Shown here: in pieces, positions 12,449 to 23,125 of the stretch
Layout: each line of letters begins with the position of its first letter
Position numbering within the stretch: position 1 is the first letter of the stretch
Origin: Ephydatia muelleri
Taxonomy: Eukaryota; Porifera; Demospongiae; Spongillida; Spongillidae
Length of the DNA: 64,000 nucleotides
Reading direction: 5' to 3'
NCBI GenBank assembly: GCA_013339895.1
Contig: JABACO010000001.1
Coordinates: forward strand, 11,944,348-12,008,347
Program-made: the position numbers and the translations under genes
Notes under the pieces: generated by a model
Seen by the model: the letters and a program-made list of their open reading frames with translations, nothing else
What the model was told of the DNA's origin: nothing
The model's database searches: none

Positions 12449-12769
12449 GTAAGTACTTCCGGCCCATCTCATGGTCCTACAGTAACCTGTGCCCTGATGT
12501 GATGTACTGTGGAGGACAAGGACCTATTGAAAATGTAAATGTGTGAAATAACTACGATGACTTGAATGACTTTGATATTTAAAACAATGTTATCCTCCTC
12601 GGTTACATGTAATACGAACAGTAAGAATAATAGAGGTAGCATCAAATGCTGCAAATTAGACATCTGAAATTATAGTCTTTAATATCTTTAACACCTACAT
12701 GTGTTCGTGTTTCATCTGTTAATGAGTTGTGTTTCTTGTTCAGCCATGATTATGTTTTCATCACTTCAG

Positions 12770-12868
12770 CGTGGGTGGTCATCACTGATGGTGGCATCTC
12801 AGAATGGATACCATGAGGTTGTGAAGGTGTTGTTATCAGCCGGTGCCAACGTTGATTTACTGACTAAG
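12770..12868 (+). CDS. Ankyrin exon 11 (class A), 33 codons
   Basis: Acceptor 'catcacttcag' and donor 'aag|gtaagta'. It reads RGWSSLMVAS with GYHEVV and ends NVDLLTK. It opens the first of three 1943-bp near-identical tandem units. Confidence 0.8.
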
Positions 12869-13350
12869 GTAAGTACTTCTGGCCCATCTCATGGTCCTAC
12901 AGTAACCTGTGCCCTGATGTGATGTACTGTGGACTACAAGGACCATTGTTGTGGAGATTATTTGAGGTGTTTACACATGTGTTGGTTTGTAGTGACATAT
13001 GTTAGTGTTGGTGTGATGTGTAGAATACTATTACATGTAGTAACTATAGGCATTGAGAGAGGGAACATTGTAGGCTTTCTATGAGCATCTACTTTATTTA
13101 ACTATAGTTTCATGTACAAATTATCTCTTATTTTTGTAAATGTAGATAACTCAGTATTTAAATACATTTTTGGACATGTTTAATGTTCACTAAGTAGTCC
13201 AAAAAATATAGTTTTAATAAATTAAGGTTAAGCATTATGTTTAATAACCTAATCATGTATGTTGTCCATTTAGTAAAGTGCAAAATAACTATGTTGACTT
13301 GACTTGAATGACTTTGATTTTTAAAACAATGTTATCCTTCCCGGTTACAG

Positions 13351-13449
13351 GATGGACGGTCATCACTGATGCATGCATCTCAGAATGGACACCACGATGT
13401 TGTGAAGATGTTGTTAACAGCCTGTCCCAAAGTTGATTTACAGGATGAG
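13351..13449 (+). CDS. Ankyrin exon 12 (class B), 33 codons
   Basis: Acceptor 'cccggttacag' and donor 'gag|gtaagta'. It reads DGRSSLMHAS and ends CPKVDLQDE. Proline replaces the Ala of the CAK turn, a change shared only with the copy at 15294. Confidence 0.8.
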
Positions 13450-14712
13450 GTAAGTATAGCCCATCCCAAGGTCCTACAGTGACAGGTGCCCTGATGTGAT
13501 GTTGTATTGTAGACTAGAAGGATATATGCTCACCACTGTAGTGGAGAGTATTATGAGTATTTCGACTGGTTTAATGTGCAATATAATCAGCTAAAAAATA
13601 CAGTTTTAATCAATTAAGGTTAAGCATTTTGGTTAATAACCAAACCATATATGTTGTCCATTTAGTAAATGTGTGAGATAACTACGATGACTTGACTTGA
13701 ATGACTTTAATATTTAAAACACTGTTATCCTCCCCGGTTACATGAAATACGTACAGTAAGAATAATAGAGGTAGCATGAAATTAGACATCTGAAAATATA
13801 GTCTTTAATGTGTAGAACCTCATACCTGTATCTTGATTTATATTTTTTATACATTTTTCTACATTCAAATAACTGTTGAAAATTTGACCATTGTTATTGA
13901 AATAATGAATAAACAGGTGTAGTTTATTAAGTGCAGAATACTAATTGCATTGCATCAACCTTATTTATTTTCAATGTAGCGGTAACTAATTTTAAAGTGA
14001 AGTTGTATGTCCATTTCCAATGATGTGAGACACTATTAGAGTGGGTGGAACACACTGTTTTACAACAGTTAGCAATGCCATGAAAATTATGTTCCTTGAA
14101 TAGAGAAACATGTACTCGATATAACCAAAGTATTGCACCATTTTTTTGCTCACAAACCAAACAAAATTTCTCATGCTCACATCCAGGTATAATTGTACAC
14201 TCATAGACATTGTGAAATGTGAGAAAAGACATTTAGGGCATTTCCCAAGGTTCAAGTCTTCCTAATCTCTAGATCTATTTGTTCACACATGGGGAAATCC
14301 CACGTTGGGGGACAACTGAAGCTTATTCAGGGTGGTCTTGTTTGTGTTTTGTGAGGTGTATGTGTGTTTGGAGAAGAGAATTAATGCTTAAGATGTAGTT
14401 ACCGTGGAAAGCAGGCCATATGTGTATAGCTCTTACAAGTATGAATGACAAGTATGAATGAGTATTCCAGCTGCCTATTTATGTGTTGGGATTGCCCTGT
14501 GGGTTTGTCATTTGTCTACCATGCTGTGGTGTGTGGTGGTCAGTGGTAACCATGGAGCCTTAATTAAAAGCTTGAGGAAATAATGCATTTCCCATTCCTG
14601 TTGCATTTCTCCTCCCCATCTGAACTTTCCCCCTCACCTACATGTGTTCGTGTTTCATCTGTTAATGAGTTGTGTTTCTTGTTCAGCCATGATTATGTTT
14701 TCATCACTTCAG

Positions 14713-14811
14713 CGTGGGTGGTCATCACTGATGGTGGCATCTCAGAATGGATACCATGAGGTTGTGAAGGTGTTGTTATCAGCCGGTGCCAACGTTGATT
14801 TACTGACTAAG
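14713..14811 (+). CDS. Ankyrin exon 13 (class A), 33 codons
   Basis: Acceptor 'catcacttcag' and donor 'aag|gtaagta'. The translation is identical to the exon at 12770. It is the second copy of the 1943-bp unit. Confidence 0.8.
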
Positions 14812-15293
14812 GTAAGTACTTCTGGCCCATCTCATGGTCCTACAGTAACCTGTGCCCTGATGTGATGTACTGTGGACTACAAGGACCATTGTTGTGGAGA
14901 TTATTTGAGGTGTTTACACATGTGTTGGTTTGTAGTGACATATGTTAGTGTTGGTGTGATGTGTAGAATACTATTACATGTAGTAACTATAGGCATTGAG
15001 AGAGGGAACATTGTAGGCTTTCTATGAGCATCTACTTTATTTAACTATAGTTTCATGTACAAATTATCTCTTATTTTTGTAAATGTAGATAACTCAGTAT
15101 TTAAATACATTTTTGGACATGTTTAATGTTCACTAAGTAGTCCAAAAAATATAGTTTTAATAAATTAAGGTTAAGCATTATGTTTAATAACCTAATCATG
15201 TATGTTGTCCATTTAGTAAAGTGCAAAATAACTATGTTGACTTGACTTGAATGACTTTGATTTTTAAAACAATGTTATCCTTCCCGGTTACAG

Positions 15294-15392
15294 GATGGAC
15301 GGTCATCACTGATGCATGCATCTCAGAATGGACACCACGATGTTGTGAAGATGTTGTTAACAGCCTGTCCCAAAGTTGATTTACAGGATGAG
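15294..15392 (+). CDS. Ankyrin exon 14 (class B), 33 codons
   Basis: Acceptor 'cccggttacag' and donor 'gag|gtaagta'. The translation is identical to the exon at 13351, including the unusual CPK turn. Confidence 0.8.
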
Positions 15393-16645
15393 GTAAGTAT
15401 AGCCCATCCCAAGGTCCTACAGTGACAGGTGCCCTGATGTGATGTTGTATTGTAGACTAGAAGGATATATGCTCACCACTGTAGTGGAGAGTATTATGAG
15501 TATTTCGACTGGTTTAATGTGCAATATAATCAGCTAAAAAATACAGTTTTAATCAATTAAGGTTAAGCATTTTGGTTAATAACCAAACCATATATGTTGT
15601 CCATTTAGTAAATGTGTGAGATAACTACGATGACTTGACTTGAATGACTTTAATATTTAAAACACTGTTATCCTCCCCGGTTACATGAAATACGTACAGT
15701 AAGAATAATAGAGGTAGCATGAAATTAGACATCTGAAAATATAGTCTTTAATGTGTAGAACCTCATACCTGTATCTTGATTTATATTTTTTATACATTTT
15801 TCTACATTCAAATAACTGTTGAAAATTTGACCATTGTTATTGAAATAATGAATAAACAGGTGTAGTTTATTAAGTGCAGAATACTAATTGCATTGCATCA
15901 ACCTTATTTATTTTCAATGTAGCGGTAACTAATTTTAAAGTGAAGTTGTATGTCCATTTCCAATGATGTGAGACACTATTAGAGTGGGTGGAACACACTG
16001 TTTTACAACAGTTAGCAATGCCATGAAAATTATGTTCCTTGAATAGAGAAACATGTACTCGATATAACCAAAGTATTGCACCATTTTTTTGCTCACAAAC
16101 CAAACAAACTTTCTCATGCTCACATCCAGGTATAATTGTACACTCATAGACATTGTGAAATGTGAGAAAAGACATTTAGGGCATTTCCCAAGGTTCAAGT
16201 CTTCCTAATCTCTAGATCTATTTGTTCACACATGGGGAAATCCCACGTTGGGGGACAACTGAAGCTTATTCAGGGTGGTCTTGTTTGTGTTTTGTGAGGT
16301 GTATGTGTGTTTGGAGAAGAGAATTAATGCTTAAGATGTAGTTACCGTGGAAAGCAGGCCATCTCTTACAAGTATGAATGACAAGTATGAATGAGTATTC
16401 CAGCTGCCTATTTATGTGTTGGGATTGCCCTGTGGGTTTGTCATTTGTCTACCATGCTGTGGTGTGTGGTGGTCAGTGGTAACCATGGAGCCTTAATTAA
16501 AAGCTTGAGGAAATAATGCATTTCCCATTCCTGTTGCATTTCTCCTCCCCATCTGAACTTTCCCCCTCACCTACATGTGTTCGTGTTTCATCTGTTAATG
16601 AGTTGTGTTTCTTGTTCAGCCATGATTATGTTTTCATCACTTCAG

Positions 16646-16744
16646 CGTGGGTGGTCATCACTGATGGTGGCATCTCAGAATGGATACCATGAGGTTGTGA
16701 AGGTGTTGTTATCAGCCGGTGCCAACGTTGATTTACTGACTAAG
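16646..16744 (+). CDS. Ankyrin exon 15 (class A), 33 codons
   Basis: Acceptor 'catcacttcag' and donor 'aag|gtaagta'. The translation is identical to the exons at 12770 and 14713. It is the third copy; the distance from the second is 1933 because of a small intron deletion near 16365. Confidence 0.8.
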
Positions 16745-17236
16745 GTAAGTACTTCTGGCCCATCTCATGGTCCTACAGTAACCTGTGCCCTGATGTGATG
16801 TACTGTGGACTACAAGGACCATTGTTGTGGAGATTATTTGAGGTGTTTACACATGTGTTGGTTTGTAGTGACATATGTTAGTGTTGGTGTGATGTGTAGA
16901 ATACTATTACATGTAGTAACTATAGGCATTGAGAGAGGGAACATTGTAGGCTTTCTATGAGCATCTACTTTATTTAACTATAGTTTCATGTACAAATTAT
17001 CTCTTATTTTTGTAAATGTAGATAACTCAGTATTTAAATACATTTTTGGACATGTTTAATGTTCAATATGATCAGCTAAGTAGTCCAAAAAATATAGTTT
17101 TAATAAATTAAGGTTAAGCATTATGTTTAATAACCTAATCATGTATGTTGTCCATTTAGTAAAGTGCAAAATAACTATGTTGACTTGACTTGAATGACTT
17201 TGATTTTTAAAACAATGTTATCCTTCCCGGTTACAG

Positions 17237-17335
17237 GATGGACGGTCATCACTGATGCATGCATCTCAGAATGGACACCACGATGTTGTGAAGATGTTGT
17301 TAACAGCCTGTGCCAAAGTTGATTTACAGGATGAG
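17237..17335 (+). CDS. Ankyrin exon 16 (class B), 33 codons, last of the array
   Basis: Acceptor 'cccggttacag'. It reads DGRSSLMHAS and ends CAKVDLQDE. The donor is 'gag|gtagat' rather than the array's GTAAGT, because an intron deletion starts five bases after the exon. GT is kept, but +3 to +6 no longer fit the consensus, so splicing from this exon is probably weakened. Confidence 0.7.
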
Positions 17336-18513
17336 GTAGATTTTTATTATATATTTCTACATTCAAGTAACTGTTGAAAATATGACCATTGTTATTGAAA
17401 TAATGAATTAACAGGTGTAGTTTATTAAGTGCAAAATACTAATTGCTTTGCAGCAACGGTAACTATTTTTAAAGTGAAGTTGTATGTCCTTTCCAAGGAT
17501 GTGAGACAGAATTAGAGTGGGTGGAACACTCTGTTTTACAACAGTTAACAATGCAATGAAAATCGTGTGCCCTGAATAAAGAAACTTGTACTCAATATAA
17601 CCAAAGTAGTGCACCATTTTTGCTCACAAATCAAACAAACTTTCTCATGCACAGATCCAGGTATTTTTGTGCACTCATAGTTGTTGTGAGATGTGAGAAA
17701 AGACATTTATGGACTTTCCCAAGGTTCCTACGTCCTCCTAATCTCTAGATCTATTTGTTCACACATGGGGAAATCCCATATTGGTGATACTAATGAAACT
17801 TATTCAGGGTGGTCTTGTTTGAGTTTTTTGAGGTGTATGTGTGTTTGGAGAAGAGGATCAAAATGCACTAATGTTTAATGTAGTTACCCTGGAAAGCTGG
17901 TCGCATCTATATTGCTAGTACAAGTATGAATGAGTATTCCAGTTAATAACCTAACCATGTATGTTGTCCATTTAGTAAATGTGTGAAATAACTACGATGA
18001 CTTGACTTGAATGACTTTAATATTTAAAACAATGTTATCCTTCCTGGTTATATGATATACGTACAGTAAGAATAATAGAGGTAGCATGAAATGCTGCAAA
18101 TTAGACATCTGAAAATATAGTCATTAATATCTTGAAATATGGGGAACCCATACCTGTATCTTTGTTTATTCATTCAAACAACTGTTGAAAATTTGACCAT
18201 TATTATTGAAATAATGAATTAACAGGTTTAGTTTAATAAGTGCGAAATACTAATTGCATTGCATTAACCTTACTTCAATGTAGCGGTAACTAATTTTAAA
18301 GTGAAGTTGTATGTCCTTTTCCAGTGATGTGAGACAGTATTAGAGTGGGTGGAACACTCTGTTTTACAACAGTTTGCAATGCCATGAAAATCGTGTGCCC
18401 TGAATAGTTACATGTACATCTCATATTTTTGCAACCCACTTAAACGTAAGTAGCTCAGTATTTAAATACGTTTTTGGACTTATTTAATGTTCAATATGAT
18501 CAGCTAAGTAGTC

Positions 18514-19860
18514 CTTGGGAGTTAAGGCATGGGTAACTGTTCATTTAAACTTTTGCTCATTGGTCACGAGCCTTACAACATACATGCTCAAATATGGTTT
18601 CAAATTAAAGTATTCGCTTCGCGGAATTTTATAATTGCCATGGTTACATAATCACATCACGTGAGTGTGTAACAAGCTTAACGATGGAATATTTAGTTCA
18701 GCGAATAATACAGCAGTGAAGCCGGGCGTTTTAGTTGTCATGTTTATAGATATACACTCCAACTAATGAGTACTTTTCATTTGTCTGTAGGATTTTCCAA
18801 ATTCCAACTTTTTTCCGGAGAGAATTGTAAAGACATCCCGCCAGGATTAAAAACAAATTGTTCAAGGCCGATCCAAATAGTATTTGGCTTACATCTGGCA
18901 CATTCTTAAAAGAGTACTACGTTGTACACATTTAGGTGTGGTTCAATATAATTCTAGCCTTTCTATTTCCTTGCCGTAAGGAAGGAATAGAGAATAAACA
19001 CAGCCATTGTCGTTAGCCACCCGTATCCTGGCAACTACGAGCGGAGTGGGGCGCATGCGCACGGCTAACACGGGTATGATAAGCTGGACTTTCACTCAAC
19101 ACTCGATCAACTTACAGTTAAGCGTTTTATGTTCACGCATCGTAAGGAACTGCACCCCATTTTGCATCCCTACGTTACTTCTCTATGTACTGTATGAAAT
19201 GCAACCGTATTTTTACTCAAGTAGTCTCGACTAGTAGCTTGAAAAGCATGTACCATGCACTTACATGTACAGACAGACAAGCAGCTCGTGCGATATCAGA
19301 TAATCATAAACATAGTGATCACAAGACCTCAAAATAACAATAACAAGATTCAATGTCTTGTAAGGGGGGGGGGGGGGGGGGAAGGAAATACACCAGCCAT
19401 CCATACATACTGCAAGTCAGAACATTTAAAACGCATGCATGTGCCTCTGCCTGTACCCAATTTATCCCAAATACATAACATCGCAAGATTTGATGTCTTG
19501 CAATCTGTCTGTGGAGAGGGGGAAATAATTCAAATTAAGAGAGCACTCACATGCTGTCATACGCACACATGGATGCCCCCACCCCCTAAGAGCAAAGGAA
19601 TGCTTGTGGTCACATGCGATTCAAATGCATGTGCTCACACACATGAAATGTACACATTCAATGTATATACATGTGTATAATATACAACATCAATCGTTTG
19701 CATAAACACAAACGTACAGTATGGCAAAAAACTGTTCCATAGATATTGTACATACTGACATGTGGATACACATGTATAGACACACACCCTCACACTCGCA
19801 ATTGGCACAATAATGCCAAGTATTCATAGACACATGCCCCCCCCCCCCCCCACGCACATA
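18514..19860. other. Unique sequence after the array; no gene seen
   Basis: No convincing coding sequence. It contains simple-sequence tracts: a run of about 18 G near 19364 and a run of about 14 C near 19838. CA/TG-rich, ACATGT-containing sequence lies at 19240-19800. One NRF-1-like palindrome is listed separately. It may include an intron of the ankyrin gene. Confidence 0.5.
19051..19060. promoter_or_regulatory. NRF-1-like palindrome GCGCATGCGC
   Basis: This is a perfect 10-bp GC-rich palindrome in otherwise AT-rich DNA, matching the animal NRF-1 core. It may mark a promoter, but no first exon is recognised nearby. Confidence 0.25.
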
Positions 19861-20051
19861 ATAATGCCTAGTCCTTACACAATTACAACTTGCTCACATA
19901 TGTTCATGAGTTCAATCTTTGTTGACTGTGGTTTGTGAGGACTGCAATCAAGAAGCTGTCTGCAATAATGGTTACTGATGCCACTGGAAAAGTGAAACAG
20001 GAAAGGTTGAACACTGTTACATGAAGTAACAGATTTCAAAACATCTTCCCT

Positions 20052-21150
20052 GTGTTTGAGATCAATAGTGAGTATTTCACAGTAGAACCAGGTCAAACTA
20101 TGAGTCACTTTGACAAACACTGTAAGGTTGTTCTTGACTGCTTCAAACAAAGATGGAACCCTAACATAGTGCATCAATACAGGACAATCTTCAGCACCGA
20201 CAAGTGGGTGGCCCTTTCTACAAAGACACAAAAGAAAGATAGTCTCACTCAATGCAGAGAATGTGCCCATTCTTATGCGTCATATCAGAAAGCATTTCCA
20301 GGAGCAACATGGTGCAAAAAGAGAAAGCTACCTGCTCTAGCAAAACACATGTGTGATGAGTACCTGACACAGGCGATGGGAGAAAATGAGCAAATGGATG
20401 TAGTTGAGGCATCTAGAGATTTAGCGGAAGGAATAGAAAAGTCATATAAGGAGAAAGTTGGCAGGCCATTTCTTGATATAGTCACTTCCACAGGCACACT
20501 GCTATACTACTCCTGATGAACTTACTTAAGTATGACAATCGGTCACCGTTGTACCTTATCTTCAGGACCATTGTGGAGATGAGTGAGATCGTGTACAATT
20601 CCGAAGATAAACGCACCGCCAGGAGCATTCTTCAGTTCTACAATCTAAAATGGTTGCATGCTATGACATGCACAGAAGTAATGTACACACCCAGAAACAT
20701 GACGCCAGAAACGTTTTTCGGGGCATACTTCCATGCCCTCAGTAGTCATGCTGTACACACCCAGAAACATGACGCCAGAAAAGTTTTCGGGGCATACTTC
20801 CATGCCTCAGTAGTCATGCTGCTCAACAGTACGAGATTGTGTGCCTGAAATGTGTGAATACAGAGAATGGAGAGACGATACTTGGAATGGCAAGTAAAAT
20901 TGCGACCACAACCTCCAACAGGAAGCCAGAAAATGTACTTCCAAATATCTTACTCAGACTACAGGCTGGTGCACAGCGTGACCACAACACCTTGGAAGAG
21001 CAAAACTACTCTATACGAACAGCTGCAAAACCGCTACCACCAGCTACTAACACAACTGTCACCAAAGTGATGATGCGAAAGTATGCATTCAACTTGCAGG
21101 CTCATCTGAACAGAATAGCTCCTTACCTGGAAGCTGGTCAGGGTGTCTAG
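20052..21150 (+). pseudogene. Uncharacterised repetitive ORF family, frame-broken
   Basis: Three overlapping plus-strand frames look like pieces of one protein. The first part (20052-20516) has Cys/His pairs (QCRECAH). The middle has EMSEIVYNSEDKRTARSIL and a GAYFHALSSHA motif. The last part has VNTENGE, TTSNRKPENVLPNILLRLQ and a basic tail. I recall similar FGxYFHALxSHA...VNTExxE proteins as unannotated repeats in sponges and cnidarians, but cannot verify that here. The frame changes at least twice, and a 70-bp tandem duplication (20683-20820) copies the GAYFHA segment. It is probably a dead mobile-element gene; function unknown. Confidence 0.5.
20683..20820 (+). repeat. 70-bp tandem duplication inside the uncharacterised ORF
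   Basis: Copies of 70 and 68 bases begin 'gtacacacccagaaacatg' at 20683 and 20753 and differ at about three places. The second copy shifts the reading frame. Confidence 0.9.
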
Positions 21151-21440
21151 TGGGACGATCGAGGTGACCATTGTGAATTCTTTGATGGACCACATGAGCC
21201 AGCTTTCAGGCCAGAAGGTCCTCCATTGAAACACTTCAGGAACACATCTCTTGAGCTGTTGGATGTCAAGAGAGATTTTTAAAGCATTGATAGAAGTTAG
21301 TAAACTTCCTGCTGAAACACTTAGGGTATAGGATACAGGGGGCTACGGCACAAAGATCATAGACAGTCGGATTCCGTGTACATCTGCTGCAATGAATGAG
21401 CCAGTTCATCCACAGTCTTCTATTGAGTCCTCTTTGGCTT

Positions 21441-21700
21441 TGGTTTCGCATTCAGCTTCAGTTCCATATGTCGAGTCTTCATCAGCTTCAGTTCCTCACA
21501 TTAGTCCTCTTCAGCTTCAGTTTCACATGTCCAGCTTTCATTAGCTTCAGTTCCACGTGTTCAGTCCTCTTTAGCAGTTCCACTTGTTCAGTCCTCTTCA
21601 GTTCCACGTGTCCGGTCCTTTTCAGTTCCACGTGTTCAGTCCTCTTCAGTTCCAGGTGTCCAGTCCTCTTCAGTTCCACTTGTCCAGTCCTCTACAGTGG
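21441..21700 (+). repeat. Coding-like minisatellite, ~24-bp units
   Basis: Imperfect units of the form 'cagttccacgtgttcagtcc' plus four bases repeat about nine times. One frame reads SSVPRVQ-type octapeptides, another SSTCPVLF octapeptides. All three plus frames stay open for long stretches because the unit is a multiple of three. I do not call a gene from this alone. Confidence 0.75.
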
Positions 21701-21739
21701 TGTACCTGGTGACAGGGTGTGCCCATCAGGCCTTGTCTG

Positions 21740-21905
21740 GGACCAAGGTAGCACTGGCTGCCGTTAAATGCGACCAGACGTTCCATGCACGATCATGGAG
21801 TGGTTGGCCCTCACCGATGAACCGACCTGGGACCAAGGGTGATGCTGAGTCACGTCTTGGGTGTGACCAGATGTGCCACACCACGATGTGGTTAAGTGGT
21901 TGGTC
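21740..21905 (+). repeat. Two diverged ~85-bp direct repeats
   Basis: 'gggaccaagg' ... 'gcgaccagac' ... 'ggagtggttgg' at about 21740-21810 recurs, diverged, as 'gggaccaagg' ... 'tgtgaccaga' ... 'gtggttggtcagg' at about 21829-21903. No function is seen. Confidence 0.4.
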
Positions 21906-22059
21906 AGGGGAGGGGTATGACAGGAAAATCAATGTACAAGGTACAAATCAATGCACAGATGGAGTGGTGGTGGGTCAGCAATTTCAGGCCCTCTATAGGC
22001 TGTGATATGAGATTGAACGGTTTCCTTCTCCAGAACATCCCTTTATTATATTACAGTGC

Positions 22060-22455
22060 CATACCTGGAACCATATAATGGGACAATTTAGTTTTGGGGA
22101 AAGGTCGTCTAGAGGGAGTAATTGCTAATAGATAGGCAGGCCTGACCTCCTAACCTTGGACAAAGCGCATTCCAATGCTCCATCTAAGCAGAGGGTATGG
22201 GCATCACCATTGACCCTTTATCACAATTGTTTACTCTCAAAACAAATCACTTTGGATTTGGGTTTTTCTATTGTTTTGCTACGCTTAAATAACTGTTGTA
22301 AAGCTGTTCAGTCTGACTCTTGTTATTAAACCAATTTACTTGAATGTGTAATTATGTGATTATGATTTGAAATTATTGAATACAGTTCGTTTTGATTAAT
22401 AAAGTATTTATCACAATAGACAAAAATGATTTTAAAAGATTACTGTACCTTGCTG
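22060..22455. other. Noncoding interval
   Basis: AT-rich sequence without a coding signal, leading into the decayed ankyrin exon. It resembles the intron style of the array only loosely. Confidence 0.5.
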
Positions 22456-22479
22456 ATAATCTCCGTTGCCAACAGCCAG

Positions 22480-22556
22480 GAATAGGTCATATTTTATTTG
22501 GTAGTTCATAGAGAATATTGTCATCAGCTGGTGCCGAAGTTGATAAACAAGATACG
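22480..22556 (+). pseudogene. Decayed ankyrin exon
   Basis: The 3' part still translates as SAGAEVDKQDT and is followed by a GTAAAT donor. Upstream, helix A is unrecognisable, with about 22 bases missing against the 99-bp standard and a stop in frame. It is a fossil member of the same exon family, more diverged than anything in the array. Confidence 0.55.
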
Positions 22557-22841
22557 GTAAATAGTTTGAGCTTACCCTAATGCTCTGTAATGACTTGTAC
22601 CCTTCTGTGCCCCTTATGTGATGCTCTTCATTGTTGCTGGGACATGTAGGGTGCACATGCAGTTTGTAGTAATATTTCTTGTGCCTGCATGACTACATGT
22701 ATATCCTCCCCCCAACACGACTTCTCTCAGATCTACACATTTTGTTCAGAACCTATAGCTGTATAGGCGTATCCTGAATGACTGACACCCTAGTTGGGGG
22801 ATATTGCTAGTACAATCATATTCACATGTTTATCTCATCAG

Positions 22842-22940
22842 GACGGGCAGTCATTACTTATGTGGGCATCTAAGAATGGCCGGTTTGAAATTGTGAGGAT
22901 GCTGTTATCTGTTGGTGCCAAAGTTAACCTGCAGGATGCG
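22842..22940 (+). CDS. Diverged ankyrin exon, 33 codons
   Basis: Acceptor 'tatctcatcag' and donor 'gcg|gtaagaa' bound a 99-bp phase 0-0 exon. It reads DGQSLLMWAS, then GRFEIVRMLLSVGAKVNLQDA. The repeat boundaries are identical to the array exons, but the DNA and the introns are clearly different, so it is an older unit of the same gene and not part of the recent expansion. It is well formed and likely functional. Confidence 0.8.
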
Positions 22941-23089
22941 GTAAGAAATAATTCCCCTTCTCTTTATCCCATTGCAACTTACATTAGCTCGCATATGCTT
23001 TATAAGGGTACGTACAATGACTACTGTGCAATTTTTTAGAACTAAACACATTTATTTGTACCTAAATTTCCCCTCGCCCTTGATCACGG

Positions 23090-23125
23090 GTTACCCTTGG
23101 GAAACGAACGTTTCCCAAGGGTAAC
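23090..23125. repeat. Short hairpin, 17-bp arms, 2-base loop
   Basis: 'gttacccttgggaaacg' AA 'cgtttcccaagggtaac' is a perfect stem with a two-base spacer. It may be a transposon end or a hairpin; no poly-U or gene end is nearby. Confidence 0.6.

Larger units (their letters stand above)
12691..17338 (+). repeat. Three tandem copies of a 1943-bp unit (class A exon + intron + class B exon + intron)
   Basis: Class A exons start at 12770, 14713 and 16646; class B exons at 13351, 15294 and 17237. Spacing is 1943 bases except for one 1933 gap. Introns of the first two units differ by only a few bases where I compared them. The third unit is cut short just after its class B exon. This is the youngest expansion in the array. 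Confidence 0.9.
1..18513 (+). repeat. Tandem array of single-repeat ankyrin exon cassettes with homogenised introns
   Basis: The whole stretch is made of copies of the same exon-plus-intron modules. Exons are recognised by ankyrin-like translation, a pyrimidine-rich AG acceptor and a GTAAGT-type donor. The introns carry recurrent blocks, for example the 'gtgttggtttgtagtgaca' block, the 'gtgggtggaacactctg' block and a C-rich tract ahead of class A exons. Copies differ by point changes, small deletions and rearranged order, so the array grew by repeated unequal exchange. It begins before the window and ends near 18513, where the array sequence 'aagtagtcc' runs into unrelated sequence. From 17340 to 18513 only intron copies remain and I see no exon. 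Short ATG-started frames in both strands of the introns are copies of the same noncoding sequence and are not called as genes. Confidence 0.9.

Noticed and set aside
245-12502. Plus-strand frames beginning MPPPHLNFPP or MLTNQTNFVMN as small genes
   Set aside because: They are intron sequence running into an ankyrin exon through the splice acceptor, or pure intron. Only the 99-bp exon part is supported.
4610-17617. Minus-strand open frames of 79-101 codons recurring in array introns (MHKIPGSVHEKV-type)
   Set aside because: They are copies of one intron block and share no domain. The ATG and stop positions vary between copies as expected for noncoding repeats.
19051-19234. Gene starting near the GCGCATGCGC site
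   Set aside because: The 75-codon frame there has no recognisable domain, and codon content looks random.
19255-19680. 141-codon plus-strand open frame across the poly-G tract
   Set aside because: It is driven by low-complexity G and CA-rich sequence, with no family resemblance.
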